From Pseudomonadota bacterium (GTDB lineage Bacteria; Desulfobacterota; Binatia; Binatales; Binataceae): a stretch of 64,000 bases of DNA. Position numbers and translations under genes: made by a program. This document shows positions 8,275-17,422 of the stretch, piece by piece. The stretch covers positions 62,001 to 126,000 of the forward strand of contig JAJPIF010000028.1 in assembly GCA_021324885.1 (NCBI GenBank). The letters are read 5' to 3'. Numbering within the stretch: the stretch's first letter is position 1; each line of letters opens with the position of its first letter. The notes below the pieces were generated by a model, which saw nothing but the letters and a program-made list of their open reading frames with translations, was not told the DNA's origin and did not search any database.

Positions 8275-9552
8275 GTGAATAACCAGAACGGCGCGGTGGT
8301 AATACTGGGCGCCAACGGCGTGATGGGAATCGGTGCGGCTGAATTGTTCGCCGCTGGCGGTTACCGCGTGGTGATGCTGGCTCGCGACCGTGACAAGGCC
8401 GCCCAGGCATTGGAAGAGGTCCAGGCCCTGGCGCGCGCCGAGGCGATTTCGGAAAACATCGAAATCGGAGCTTACAACAGCGATCTTAAACGGACGGTTG
8501 AAGGCGCGGCGGTCGTGTTCGAAGCGCTGGCCGAGGATTTGGCGCTCAAGCGCGGTTTCTTCGAACAGGTTGACCGCTATCGCGCGCCCGATTCAATCGT
8601 GGCGACGGTGACCTCGGGTCTGTCGATAGCCGAACTGGCCCGGGGCCGCAGCGAATCGTTCCGGCGCCATTTTCTCGGAATCCATCTGTTCAATCCGCCT
8701 CACCTGATCGCTGGTACCGAGATTGTTCCGCACGCGGATACCGATCCCGCGGTAATCGACGCCGTCAGGCAGATGCTGCAGAAACGACTCGGACGCCGAT
8801 TGATTGTCGCGGCCGATCGCCCCGCATTCGCCGGCAACCGGATTGCGTTCAAAACGCTCAACGAGATCGCGCAACTGGTGCCGCAATACGGCGTCGCTTT
8901 CCTCGATTACCTGCTTGGACCCCACACCGGCCGTGCGATGGCTCCGCTGGCGACTATCGACCTGGTTGGCTGGGACGTCCATCAGGCGATTGTCGAAAAC
9001 ATTTACGAAAAGACGCAGGATGAAGCGCACGCCCTCTTCAAACTGCCCGACTATATCAAGCAGGGGGTCGCGCAGGGCAGGATGGGTGATAAAACGCCGG
9101 CGCGGGGCGGATTTTACCGGCGCACGGGAAAGCGGGTCGAGGTGCTCGATACCAGCGGCCGGTATTATGAATTTGTGGCGCCCAAACCGATCCAGTTCGT
9201 CGAGCGGATGAAGGGTTTGCATCGGGTGGGCCGGTATCGTGAATCGCTTGAGGTGCTTAAAACGGCGGACGGCAGCGAAGCCGAACTGGCCCGCCGGATC
9301 GTGCTTGGATATATCAGTTACGCGCTCAGCCGCGTGGGTGAAGCGGCGGCGTCCAGCGGCGACATCGATACGATTATGTCCTATGGATTCAACTGGGCAC
9401 CGCCCGGCGTGATAGTCGATCTGCTGGGCGCCGCGGACACCATTGAACTGCTCAAACGTTATGAATTGAAAATTCCACCCGTGCTGGAAACTGCGGAAGG
9501 GAAGTTGTACGCGGGCAGCGTACTTGATTTCGGCCGCACGTTTGTTGGATGA
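8275..9552 (+). CDS. 3-hydroxyacyl-CoA dehydrogenase family protein
   Basis: About 426 residues. A Rossmann NAD-binding motif (GAVVILGANGVMGIG) opens the protein; the catalytic histidine lies in LGIHLFNPPH, followed by the domain-linking PAFAGNRIAFKTLNE and a C-terminal helical half. A second degenerate C-terminal 3HCDH-like repeat seems present (SEAELARRIVLGYISYALSRVGEAAAS). It oxidises 3-hydroxyacyl-CoA to 3-oxoacyl-CoA in beta-oxidation-like pathways. The start is uncertain: GTG at 8275 directly precedes the domain but has a poor ribosome site. A CTG at 8257 has GGGAGG 4 nt upstream, and a TTG at 8176 gives a longer form. It is followed after 13 bp by a thiolase, with which it forms a functional pair. 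Confidence 0.88.
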   Translation: MNNQNGAVVILGANGVMGIGAAELFAAGGYRVVMLARDRDKAAQALEEVQALARAEAISENIEIGAYNSDLKRTVEGAAVVFEALAEDLALKRGFFEQVDRYRAPDSIVATVTSGLSIAELARGRSESFRRHFLGIHLFNPPHLIAGTEIVPHADTDPAVIDAVRQMLQKRLGRRLIVAADRPAFAGNRIAFKTLNEIAQLVPQYGVAFLDYLLGPHTGRAMAPLATIDLVGWDVHQAIVENIYEKTQDEAHALFKLPDYIKQGVAQGRMGDKTPARGGFYRRTGKRVEVLDTSGRYYEFVAPKPIQFVERMKGLHRVGRYRESLEVLKTADGSEAELARRIVLGYISYALSRVGEAAASSGDIDTIMSYGFNWAPPGVIVDLLGAADTIELLKRYELKIPPVLETAEGKLYAGSVLDFGRTFVG

Positions 9553-9565
9553 AGAGCGAGGTTAT

Positions 9566-10795
9566 ATGAGTCATCCACCGGTATTTATTCTGGGCGGAAC
9601 GCAAACCGATTTCGCCCGCAACTGGTCCAAGGAAAACAAACATATTGTAGCGCTGATGCGGGAAGCTGTGCTTGGCGCGCTGGAAAGTTCCGCCATCGAT
9701 GCGCGCGACGTGCAGACCGCGCACGTCGGAAATTTCGCCGCCGAACTTTACGCCCATCAGGGCCATCTGGGGGCGTTCGTTGTGGACGTGGACCCGGCCT
9801 TTTCCGGAATTCCCACCAGCCGTCATGAGGCGGCCTGCGCCTCGGGATCGATCGCGATTCTGGCCGCGTCGGCCGAAATCGAAGCCGGACGGTACGACCT
9901 GGCGCTGGTGGTGGGAGTCGAACAGATGAAGACCGTCGATGCGGCCGTAGGCGGTGATTACCTGGGTACCGCGGCATGGTATGAGCGGGAGGCCAGGGGA
10001 ATCGAATTTCCCTTTCCCAAACTGTTCGGACGCCTGGGCGATGAGTACGACCGCCGCTACGGTCTGAAAGACGAGCATCTGGCGCATATCGCCGCCGTGA
10101 ATTATTCCAATGCCCGGCGCAACCCGCTGGCGCAGACGCGCAACTGGTACATGAGCGAAAATCATGCGGCGCGGCAAAGCCGCTACAATGCGGTGATCGG
10201 CGGGCGCATCAAGGCGTCGGACTGCTCCCAGGTAACCGACGGCGCCGTCGCGATCTTCCTGGCGTCGGAGAAGTACGCGCGCGAGTACGCCAAACGCCGC
10301 CGGCTGGAGCTTGTGGCAATCCCGCGAATTCTGGGCTGGGGCCATCGCACCGCGCCCATCGAGTTCGATACCAAGATGGCGGAAAGCCGCAGCAATCCTT
10401 ACATATTGCCGCACACGCGCCAGGCTATTCTCGACGCCTTCGCGCGCGCCGGCGTGTCGTTGGAACAGATTGCCGCAATCGAGACTCACGACTGTTTCAC
10501 CACTTCGGAGTACATGGCGATCGACCATTTCGGCATCACCGCCCCCGGCCAGTCGTGGAAAGCGGTGGAGGAGGGCGTGATCGAGTTGGGTGGTGCGATG
10601 CCGATCAATCCCAGCGGGGGCTTGATTGGCGCCGGGCATCCGGTGGGTGCGACCGGAGTGCGCCAGCTTCTGGACGCATTCAAGCAGGTCACCGGCAATG
10701 CCGGGGATTACCAGGTCGAGGGAGCAAAAAAAGTGGCCACGCTGAACATTGGCGGCAGCGGTACCACCAGCTGCGCCTTTGTGGTGGGAAACTGA
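9566..10795 (+). CDS. SCP2-type thiolase (acyl-CoA acyltransferase)
   Basis: 409 residues. The nucleophilic cysteine is in EAACASGSIA, the HDCF motif is present (ETHDCFTTSEY) and the base histidine is in GAGHPVGATG. The end has NIGGSG instead of the CxG of ordinary thiolases. HDCF plus loss of CxG is what is known for SCP2/SCP-x-type thiolases, which cleave branched or sterol-side-chain 3-oxoacyl-CoAs. ATG 9566 (SHPPVFILGG...) has GCGAGG upstream and lies just after the stop of the dehydrogenase; a longer in-frame start at 9524 would overlap that gene. Cytosolic; probably co-transcribed with the 3-hydroxyacyl-CoA dehydrogenase. Confidence 0.9.
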   Translation: MSHPPVFILGGTQTDFARNWSKENKHIVALMREAVLGALESSAIDARDVQTAHVGNFAAELYAHQGHLGAFVVDVDPAFSGIPTSRHEAACASGSIAILAASAEIEAGRYDLALVVGVEQMKTVDAAVGGDYLGTAAWYEREARGIEFPFPKLFGRLGDEYDRRYGLKDEHLAHIAAVNYSNARRNPLAQTRNWYMSENHAARQSRYNAVIGGRIKASDCSQVTDGAVAIFLASEKYAREYAKRRRLELVAIPRILGWGHRTAPIEFDTKMAESRSNPYILPHTRQAILDAFARAGVSLEQIAAIETHDCFTTSEYMAIDHFGITAPGQSWKAVEEGVIELGGAMPINPSGGLIGAGHPVGATGVRQLLDAFKQVTGNAGDYQVEGAKKVATLNIGGSGTTSCAFVVGN

Positions 10796-10827
10796 ACGGT
10801 CCGCCGACAAGGGGGAGATGAACGACT

Positions 10828-12522
10828 TTGAACGAAAAAGTTCTAAAGCAGGGTCGGCTGATCTCTAAACCGGGTGTGCGTCAAGGCCCTGATCAGACTT
10901 CAGGCACGGTCAGCCCACGCGACCGCTTCGCCCTGCTTTACGAGTTGGGTTGCGCGTTCGCGGCTCGGATCGAGTTGCAGGAATTGCTGCCGCTGGTGGT
11001 CAACAAGTGCCGCGAAGTACTCAATGCGGAAGGAATTTCGATTCTGCTGCTCGACCCGGACCGCAACGAGCTTTATTTCCCTTATGTTTCCCAGTCTGAC
11101 CCGGCGATTGTGGAGCGATTGCGCAATTTGCGCTTTCCCGCGGACAAGGGAATCGCCGGCGCGGCGCTGAACGATGCCGTCGCGATCCGGGTTACGGATG
11201 CCCAAGGCGACTACCGCCATTATCACGGCGTGGACCGGGCAACCGGCTTCACCACTCGCGACCTGCTTGCGGTGCCCTTGATTACTCGTCAGGGCAAGAT
11301 AGGAGTGATCGAGGCGGTCAACAGCCGCGGCCCCAATCGTTTCTCCGAAGACGATCTTGCCTTCTTCGAGGCGCTGGCCGGCAGTATCGCGGTGGCGATC
11401 GAGAACGCGCGACTCTACACCCAGGTGCGCGACGCCGAGGCCAGTCTGCAAAAGCGTCTGGGCGTGCTGCGCCGCGACCTCGCCCGAAGCGATGCGTTTG
11501 GCAAAATCATTGGCGCGACCGCTGCGATGCGCGAGGTCTTCCGTCTGATGGAGAGCGCGGCGGCTTCTTCGATCCCCGTCCTCATCGAAGGCGAGACTGG
11601 AACGGGCAAGGAGATGGTGGCGCGCGGCATACATCTGGCTAGCGCCCGGGCCGACGGACCCTTTATTGCCATAAACTGCGCTTCCTTGCCCGAAAGTCTG
11701 CTTGAAAGTGAACTGTTTGGCCATCGGCGGGGCGCCTTTACTGGCGCCGTCCGGGATAATCCGGGGCTGTTCCGGGCGGCTAACGGTGGGGTGATTTTCC
11801 TCGATGAGATCTCGGATATGCCGATGAGCATGCAGGCCAAGCTGTTGCGGGTATTGGAGGAAGAAGAAGTTGTGGCTGTAGGCGATACCTTTGCCAGAAA
11901 AGTTGACGTAAGAGTCCTGTCGGCCACCAATCGAGACCTCAAGACAGAAGTAGAGCGGGGCAATTTTCGACAGGACCTTTATTATAGAGTGGCAGTTTTC
12001 CCCATCAGATTGCCACCACTGCGCGATCGTCGCGAAGATATACCGATGCTGGCTTCGCATTTTCTCAATACAGCCGCTCAACGCCAGAATAAGCACATCG
12101 TAGGCTTCGCGCCTGAAACGCTCGATATCCTGTGCGGTTACCAATGGCCAGGAAACGTTCGCGAATTGCGCAACGAAATCGAACGGGCGGTTGCTCTTGC
12201 CCGTGATGAAGAATTAATCACACCGAACCACCTTACGCCGACGCTTGAGCAATCAAGGGTCAAAAAGCCTTCGATTTGTGCATCTTCCGACACAAGTGAG
12301 GCCCAAAGCGAGTTGCCGGCCGCAGCGACGGGGGACAGCCTGCCTTTGGAGCATCCGCAATCCGGACCGGAATCGCTGCGCAAAGCCCGAGCCGCCTTTG
12401 AGGCGCGTCATATTGCGGAGGCCTTACGTCAAAATCAAAGCAACGTATCACGTACGGCACAGGCGCTCGGGCTTTCCCGAGCGGCATTGCAGAAGAAAAT
12501 GAAGGCTTACCACCTCCGCTAA
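10828..12522 (+). CDS. Sigma-54-dependent activator with GAF sensor domain (GAF-AAA+-Fis)
   Basis: 564 residues. Residues about 35-195 form a GAF domain (for example [21 protein letters not shown] and the [10 protein letters not shown] segment). An AAA+ domain follows with Walker [15 protein letters not shown] at 302-307 for sigma-54 contact, Walker B GVIFLDEI and R-finger region [11 protein letters not shown] Fis-type helix-turn-helix ends the protein ([20 protein letters not shown]). There is no receiver domain, so a small ligand or redox signal bound by GAF is the likely input. TTG 10828 is the apparent start, with GGGGGA 11 nt upstream. The position 32 bp after the thiolase suggests it controls this fatty-acid-type operon. 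The 3' third is visibly less GC-rich than the rest. Confidence 0.9.
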   Translation: MNEKVLKQGRLISKPGVRQGPDQTSGTVSPRDRFALLYELGCAFAARIELQELLPLVVNKCREVLNAEGISILLLDPDRNELYFPYVSQSDPAIVERLRNLRFPADKGIAGAALNDAVAIRVTDAQGDYRHYHGVDRATGFTTRDLLAVPLITRQGKIGVIEAVNSRGPNRFSEDDLAFFEALAGSIAVAIENARLYTQVRDAEASLQKRLGVLRRDLARSDAFGKIIGATAAMREVFRLMESAAASSIPVLIEGETGTGKEMVARGIHLASARADGPFIAINCASLPESLLESELFGHRRGAFTGAVRDNPGLFRAANGGVIFLDEISDMPMSMQAKLLRVLEEEEVVAVGDTFARKVDVRVLSATNRDLKTEVERGNFRQDLYYRVAVFPIRLPPLRDRREDIPMLASHFLNTAAQRQNKHIVGFAPETLDILCGYQWPGNVRELRNEIERAVALARDEELITPNHLTPTLEQSRVKKPSICASSDTSEAQSELPAAATGDSLPLEHPQSGPESLRKARAAFEARHIAEALRQNQSNVSRTAQALGLSRAALQKKMKAYHLR

Positions 12523-12776
12523 CGTTTCTATGCACTGCCAAGAAAAGTAGCCGCTCCAGGTCGAGTCAAGCGTCCCACAAGCTTATAGCGGGGGTTGAAT
12601 CCGCAGCCGTTTTGGGTGAGGGCGCCCGTGTCCAATCACGGCATCTGTTTTGCACTTCCTGACATTCGCTAAATGGAGTCACAACGATCGTGGGAAGAAA
12701 AACTGGCAATATGTGTTTTCGGAATTCGGGCCGCTTCGTGGTCAGCGATTGCCGCCGGGGACTGATCGAAGAACGG

Positions 12777-13109
12777 ATGGCGATCGCGACGCTCGAAGTG
12801 TTCAGAATTCGTTACCGCGCCTTTTATGAGCGTTTTGGGCGTGATCCACTACCCGACGAACCCTTATTCTTCGATCCCGCCCAGGACCAACCCGTTGCCC
12901 CTGACTGCGCAGTCATCCGCGCCCAGGTCCTCAAGGCGGCATCATCGGCCGGGGTGGACGGCCGGATGGTGCTGAGCTTTATGCGCCTGGATCGTCTCAC
13001 ACGACCGCTGGAATCCAGCACTCCCGCCGCCTGGCGCCATCGCATCACTCCCGATCGGGACCGTTTGGCCTGGCTTCCGATCGCTCCCGAAGAGCCGTCA
13101 TCAAAATAA
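12777..13109 (+). CDS. Small hypothetical protein
   Basis: 110 residues with no family recognised. The sequence is acidic-Pro/Arg mixed (RYRAFYERFGRDPLPDEPLFFDP) with no signal peptide or transmembrane segment. ATG 12777 was preferred over a GTG at 12690, whose extension is Cys/Arg-rich and unconvincing; neither has a strong ribosome site. It lies between a sigma-54 activator and a ferritin-like protein. It may be real because its composition is protein-like, but the long antisense frame across 12824-13342 shows that open frames come easily here. Confidence 0.5.
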   Translation: MAIATLEVFRIRYRAFYERFGRDPLPDEPLFFDPAQDQPVAPDCAVIRAQVLKAASSAGVDGRMVLSFMRLDRLTRPLESSTPAAWRHRITPDRDRLAWLPIAPEEPSSK

Positions 13110-13288
13110 ACCCGTCTACCTGAGCGTGGACGATTAGGGTCCGCGATTTCGAAAACGTCGCGAGCGCGAGCGCCTCGAGTCGCGAGAAGCGCTACGTTTA
13201 GCTCTGCCCACCGCCGGACGGATGGCGTAGCTAAGCTTTCTTGTCCGCGATAAAATAATAAGAAGCTAAATCGGCGGGGAGCAGGTGA

Positions 13289-14314
13289 ATGCCATTGGTA
13301 GTTCCGCCCGAAGGCTTCAAAACTCCGCCCTCCATCGAGCAACCAAACATTTTTCCGATGGAATGGCGGATCGGCAAGGCGTCGAAACTGGCCGAGATTT
13401 ACGAGCGGGCCAAGGTGGAAGGCTTCAATCCTTCCGACTTGCCCTGGTCAGCTCTTGACCCTTCAGCCTGGACCGCGGAGGAACGCGTCTCGCTGATGTA
13501 CTGGTGGGCGCTGCTGGCCAACTTCGATTCCTCAGGACCGCCGGTGTTCGCGCGGGCCATGATCCAGGCCTTTGAAGCACATGAGGAAGACCCGGTACGC
13601 AAGTGTTTTTTCTCCATCACGCGCGATGAGGTGAATCACGAGGAATGCTGCCAGCGGGCCATTCAGCGGCTTATTCCCGGCGGTCCGCTGGATTTCCAAC
13701 CGCGCACCACCCTGGAACGGGCGGCACACAATAATATCGAATGGCTCTATCACAATGGCGCGCGCTATTGGCGCGGATTCTGTCAGGCGGTCAATCGCTA
13801 TCCGCTCGCGGTGCTCTTCACTTCCTTCATGATGGGTGAGGTGGCGTCATCCAGTCTGTTTCATGGGATGGCGGCAAAAGCGTCGCATCCGCTGTTTCGC
13901 GAAGCCTTTCGCCGGGTCGGCCGCGACGAAGCGCGCCATCTGCAAATCTGCATGGCGCTGCTGGAGAAGGACTGGCCCGGCTTAAGCGAGGATCTCAAGC
14001 CGCTGGTGACCCGGCAATTGCGCGCTGGCTTCATTTTCTTATCGATGGTGTTGTGGGAGCCCAGGGCTGGCCAGTTCTGGGAACTGCCGGAATACTTCCT
14101 GGATAACCATCGCGTTCTGATCGATATTGCGCGCAACGCAGGGCTCGGCGTGCTTTCCTATGATGAACAGGCGGCGAATTGGCGCCTGGCGATGGCGCGG
14201 GTGGCCAAGCTGGTCGGCCGCTGGGGAATCGAGTTTCCGGCAATTCCGGAACTGGACATCAGGGGCGTCGAGGTTGGCGAAATCAGCGCCGCCGACATTG
14301 TCCCGGTGTTCTGA
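13289..14314 (+). CDS. Ferritin-like diiron protein (possible oxygenase/R2-like)
   Basis: 341 residues, mostly helical. Two ExxH motifs typical of ferritin-superfamily diiron sites are visible: DEVNHE near residue 112 and DEARHLQI near 214. Further acidic residues at FEAHEED and GEVASSS are in suitable positions to complete the carboxylate set. The family includes ribonucleotide reductase R2, AurF-like N-oxygenases and related oxidases; which branch applies cannot be decided by eye. GGGGAGCAGGTGA gives a good ribosome site for ATG 13289. The gene stands alone, with the downstream neighbour convergent. Confidence 0.75.
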   Translation: MPLVVPPEGFKTPPSIEQPNIFPMEWRIGKASKLAEIYERAKVEGFNPSDLPWSALDPSAWTAEERVSLMYWWALLANFDSSGPPVFARAMIQAFEAHEEDPVRKCFFSITRDEVNHEECCQRAIQRLIPGGPLDFQPRTTLERAAHNNIEWLYHNGARYWRGFCQAVNRYPLAVLFTSFMMGEVASSSLFHGMAAKASHPLFREAFRRVGRDEARHLQICMALLEKDWPGLSEDLKPLVTRQLRAGFIFLSMVLWEPRAGQFWELPEYFLDNHRVLIDIARNAGLGVLSYDEQAANWRLAMARVAKLVGRWGIEFPAIPELDIRGVEVGEISAADIVPVF

Positions 14315-14379
14315 GCTGAAGTCACCCGTTCGCGCCGATCCTCCTATCGCGCCAGCCCGCCGAGGGATCGGGTCCGGAA

Positions 14380-15135
14380 TCAAGCACCCTGAAGCCGGGT
14401 GCGGTAGTACTGGCGCATCGAGCGTAGTGCGCGTCCCTGATGGTGGCGGATTTCATCGTCCGGGTAGCGATGTTGCGGACCGACGACACAGCGCAGCCGC
14501 GAATAGCATCCGTCCGTGCAATCCGGCGCGGCCTCGACCCGATGCTTGAGGCATTTCATAACATCCCAGCCGCTATCGCTGATGGCCCCGACCGGACAGG
14601 CCGGGATGCAACTGCGCGGGATACATCCGGGGCATGGATCGAAACCGAGCGCGTCTCCCGGTTGATCAAGCATTTGGTCCATCAGCAAGGCGGCGCGCAA
14701 GGCGATCCAGGGTCCGTAGATGGGATGGATGAGTACGCCTAACAGGCTCGGCCCGCCAATTCCAGCGAGCCTACCCAACTCCATGAAGTGCAAGGTTTGC
14801 CCGGAATTCACGAATGGATAGACGACGGCGAATCGCCAGCCGTGCGCGCTCAGCGGCAGCACTATCTCGCGCTCGACCACATCGCGGGTAAAGTCGTCCA
14901 GCGGATCGTGACGACGCTCCCATTGGGGATCGGCTTGCAACCGGCGGCGGTAGACGTTCCAGAAATAACCGCCGCCGTTGCCGATTACGATGATGGACCG
15001 CGCGTTCGCATCTATCGCGTGCGTTTGGAGATGGGGAGGGACGGCGCCATTGTAGCGATCGGTCGGTATCGCGCCCACCAAATTGAGACCAAAAGGCGCG
15101 CCCCGTTCCTTGACCAGATCAATTATCCCGTTCAC
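14380..15135 (-). CDS. 4Fe-4S protein with QueG-like architecture
   Basis: 251 residues. An N-terminal alpha/beta region (GLNLVGAIPTDRY, SIIVIGNGGGYFW) is followed by a ferredoxin-like cluster near residues 168-183: CPGCIPRSCIPACPVGAIS supplies C-x2-C-x4-C-x3-C-P. Additional cysteines (MKCLKH, DCTDGCYSRLRC) could bind a second centre. The layout resembles the N-terminal and iron-sulfur parts of epoxyqueuosine reductase/reductive-dehalogenase-like proteins, but the protein is short and lacks the full QueG length, so I do not assign that activity. GTG 15135 is the apparent start without a clear ribosome site. Confidence 0.72.
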   Translation of the reverse strand: MNGIIDLVKERGAPFGLNLVGAIPTDRYNGAVPPHLQTHAIDANARSIIVIGNGGGYFWNVYRRRLQADPQWERRHDPLDDFTRDVVEREIVLPLSAHGWRFAVVYPFVNSGQTLHFMELGRLAGIGGPSLLGVLIHPIYGPWIALRAALLMDQMLDQPGDALGFDPCPGCIPRSCIPACPVGAISDSGWDVMKCLKHRVEAAPDCTDGCYSRLRCVVGPQHRYPDDEIRHHQGRALRSMRQYYRTRLQGA

Positions 15136-15165
15136 TGCAGTAATCGGTGATCAATCGGAGTGACG

Positions 15166-15567
15166 CTATCCGATTCTGAAGATGACCAGGGAATCAGCGA
15201 CGGTCTGGCCGGATTCGTCCATCACCTCGACGCTGAGGCTGGCGACGCGGCGGCCGCGCTTGCGCACCCGCGCGGTCGCGATCAAATCAGACGATACGCC
15301 GGCGTTAAGATAATTGATCGTCATCGATATCGTCGCGCTCTGCTGCATTTTCGCGTCGGTCCAGACGGCGGTCACCGCAGCGGTATCGATCAACGATGCG
15401 ATGGCGCCGCCATGGATCGGCGCGCGCGGACCGCCCTCGTTGAGCAGGTCGAGCCGAAAGGGCATCCGCACGCGCGCCTGGTCCTTCGCGGCGCTTTCGA
15501 CTTTCAATCCCAGGAGGGTGGAAAAGGGCGCCCGCTCGATCGAACGTGGATCGAAGATATCAGCCAT
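15166..15567 (-). CDS. PaaI-like hotdog thioesterase
   Basis: 133 residues, the usual size for a single hotdog domain. Signature features are GGAIASLIDTAAVTAV near residues 53-68, holding the catalytic Asp helix, and the later TISMTINYLNAG strand. Such proteins hydrolyse acyl- or aryl-CoA thioesters and often accompany degradation of aromatic or branched acids. The gene is 8 bp downstream of the alcohol dehydrogenase on the same strand, so the two are probably co-transcribed. Confidence 0.9.
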   Translation of the reverse strand: MADIFDPRSIERAPFSTLLGLKVESAAKDQARVRMPFRLDLLNEGGPRAPIHGGAIASLIDTAAVTAVWTDAKMQQSATISMTINYLNAGVSSDLIATARVRKRGRRVASLSVEVMDESGQTVADSLVIFRIG

Positions 15568-15575
15568 GCCTTATT

Positions 15576-16676
15576 TTAATTCGGCATCAGGACCGTGCGC
15601 ACGACCTCGCCTTTTTCCATCGCGCGAAATGCGTTGTCGAGATCTTCGAGTTTGCCATGCCGGCTCACCATGTCGTCGAGATTGAGCAGGCCGCGCCGGT
15701 AAAGGTTTACGATATAGCGCTGGTCGAGCGCTCCCACGGAATAGATCAGATGATGGCCCTGGACGCGGCGCTCGCCGCTGATCACGAAATACGCGTTGAC
15801 CTTGAGGTTGTCGGCGTCAGGGGTCACGCCGATCAGCGTCGCGACGCCGCGCGGCATCAGGCAGAGGATCGCCTGCTCAATGGTTTTGACGTTGCCCAGC
15901 GCTTCGAACGAGTACTCGACGCCGTCGCCGCCCGTGAGTTCCTTGATTGCCGCGACCGGATCGGTTTTGGCGGCGTTGACAGTATGGGTGGCGCCGAATT
16001 TTTTGGCCGACTCCAGCTTGCTGTCGACGATATCCACCGCGATTATCTGGTCGGCGCCCGCGATGCGCGCGCCCTGGATCGCGGAGGAGCCGACGCCGCC
16101 CGCGCCGATTACCGCCACGCTCGCTCCGGGAGGCACTTTGGCCGTGCGCAGCACCGCGCCCAGCCCGGTAGTTACGCCGCATCCGATCAGCGCCATCCGA
16201 TCCATCGGCAGGTCGCTGTCGATCTTCACCAGGCTCAGTTCATCGGTCAGCGTCATCTGGGCGAAACCAACCGCAGTGCCGCCGATACCGGCGATGCGTT
16301 TGCCGTTCCAGGTAAGAGCTGGTTTGTCGTCGGGCCCGCGGTTGGAGACGAACTTGTTAAGGCACATGAAGGCGCGCCCGGCGCGGCAATTCCTGCAGCG
16401 CCCGCAAAAGCGAAGTCCTCCGCCGGCTATAACATGGTCGCCCGGTTTGACGGTGGTGACGTTCGGCCCGACCTCCTCGACGATTCCGGCGACCTCATGC
16501 CCGAGAATCATGGGCGGCGCAAAAACGGCGCGATGCCCCGACCAGATCACGTGATCGCTGTGACAGACTCCGCTGGCCATTATCTTGACCAGGACTTCCG
16601 ATCCTTTCGGATGGTCGATCTCGACGTCTTCAATCGTGTGAGGCTTCAACGGAGCATGGTAAACGGCCGCTTTCAT
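15576..16676 (-). CDS. Zinc-dependent alcohol dehydrogenase (MDR family)
   Basis: 366 residues. Catalytic-zinc ligands Cys38 (GVCHSDH) and His60-Glu61 (GHEVAG) are present; structural-zinc cysteines are Cys91, 94, 97 and 105. The NAD-binding glycines are in VIGAGGVGSSAIQGA. This is the class III-like long-chain ADH group that oxidises primary alcohols to aldehydes. GGAGGAAAGCG gives a strong ribosome site before ATG 16676. It leads a minus-strand unit with the hotdog thioesterase and probably the 4Fe-4S protein. Confidence 0.92.
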   Translation of the reverse strand: MKAAVYHAPLKPHTIEDVEIDHPKGSEVLVKIMASGVCHSDHVIWSGHRAVFAPPMILGHEVAGIVEEVGPNVTTVKPGDHVIAGGGLRFCGRCRNCRAGRAFMCLNKFVSNRGPDDKPALTWNGKRIAGIGGTAVGFAQMTLTDELSLVKIDSDLPMDRMALIGCGVTTGLGAVLRTAKVPPGASVAVIGAGGVGSSAIQGARIAGADQIIAVDIVDSKLESAKKFGATHTVNAAKTDPVAAIKELTGGDGVEYSFEALGNVKTIEQAILCLMPRGVATLIGVTPDADNLKVNAYFVISGERRVQGHHLIYSVGALDQRYIVNLYRRGLLNLDDMVSRHGKLEDLDNAFRAMEKGEVVRTVLMPN

Positions 16677-16766
16677 CGCGCTTTCCTCCTCGCCGGTTCG
16701 CTACGAACAATTTTCATACCGCAGTTCAGATGCGCGGTCTATCGCGTACGCGGCGGCGGCGCGCTT

Positions 16767-17351
16767 TCAGTGGCGGTGGAGCAGATGGAGCGCGATCAGG
16801 AGCGCGACGGCGGCGCCATAACCAAGCGCTGCATTGTATTCATGATTGGCCAGGTACTGGCTCCAGGAAAACCGCTGGGGGCCCGGACGATCCGATTGGC
16901 GTAAAGCAGGAAGCAGACGCGGTACCTTGTTCATATACTCGCGATAGCGGTCGCCGAACACGCTGAGCATGAACGCTTCCTCATCGCGCATCAGCGGCAG
17001 ATAAACGGCAAAGCAAAGCGCCATGATCGCGCAAAAGATCAGCACCCGGCCGCTGGCGAGACCAAAGCCCGCCGCGATCGTCAAATTGCCGAAGTACAGC
17101 GGATGGCGCGACCGGGCGTAGGGACCGTCCTGCGCCATTTCAGTGTTTTTGCGGATAGTTCCTGCGGCCCACGCCCGCCATCCCATGCCCAGCGCGGCCC
17201 AGGCCGAACCCAGGATGATCGAGACAACGGTGGGACGGGCGAAGGCAAAACCGCAAATAGCAACTATCCACGAAAGCGGCACGCGGAAGCGGAAAGCGAG
17301 ATCGAGCAGCGGGCGGGTCAGGCTGTCGATTGAGGAGGTCGATACGTTCAC
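16767..17351 (-). CDS. Isoprenylcysteine carboxyl methyltransferase-like membrane protein
   Basis: 194 residues with four or more hydrophobic segments. The ICMT/PEMT signature is near the middle: GPYARSRHPLYFGNL followed by RDEEAFMLSVFGDRYREY. These integral membrane enzymes use S-adenosylmethionine to methylate lipophilic substrates; bacterial members have mostly unknown substrates. The start is GTG 17351 with GGAG about 11 nt upstream. It lies between an SDR upstream and an alcohol dehydrogenase downstream, all on the minus strand. Confidence 0.85.
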   Translation of the reverse strand: MNVSTSSIDSLTRPLLDLAFRFRVPLSWIVAICGFAFARPTVVSIILGSAWAALGMGWRAWAAGTIRKNTEMAQDGPYARSRHPLYFGNLTIAAGFGLASGRVLIFCAIMALCFAVYLPLMRDEEAFMLSVFGDRYREYMNKVPRLLPALRQSDRPGPQRFSWSQYLANHEYNAALGYGAAVALLIALHLLHRH

Positions 17352-17422
17352 GGCTTTTCAGGCTCCGGCACGGCGTTGGTACCCGCCGCGCTCGAGTGCT
17401 CGAACTGTTCGAATTCGTTATT

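Noticed and set aside
9452..10810. Long minus-strand open frame across the thiolase
   Set aside because: Antisense to a clear SCP2-type thiolase with catalytic motifs on the plus strand.
10796..10827. Sigma-54 (-24/-12) promoter before the GAF activator and other regulated genes
   Set aside because: Scanning the main intergenic gaps by eye gave no TGGCAC-N5-TTGC match with correct spacing; a proper matrix search could still find a degenerate one.
12824..13342. Minus-strand 172-codon frame between the sigma-54 activator and the ferritin-like gene
   Set aside because: It overlaps the ribosome site and start of the ferritin-like gene and has an Arg/Ser-rich shadow composition.
15546..16904. 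Long plus-strand open frame antisense to the alcohol dehydrogenase
   Set aside because: It runs antisense to a well-supported dehydrogenase and reads as a His/Arg/Asp-rich shadow of it, without a ribosome site.
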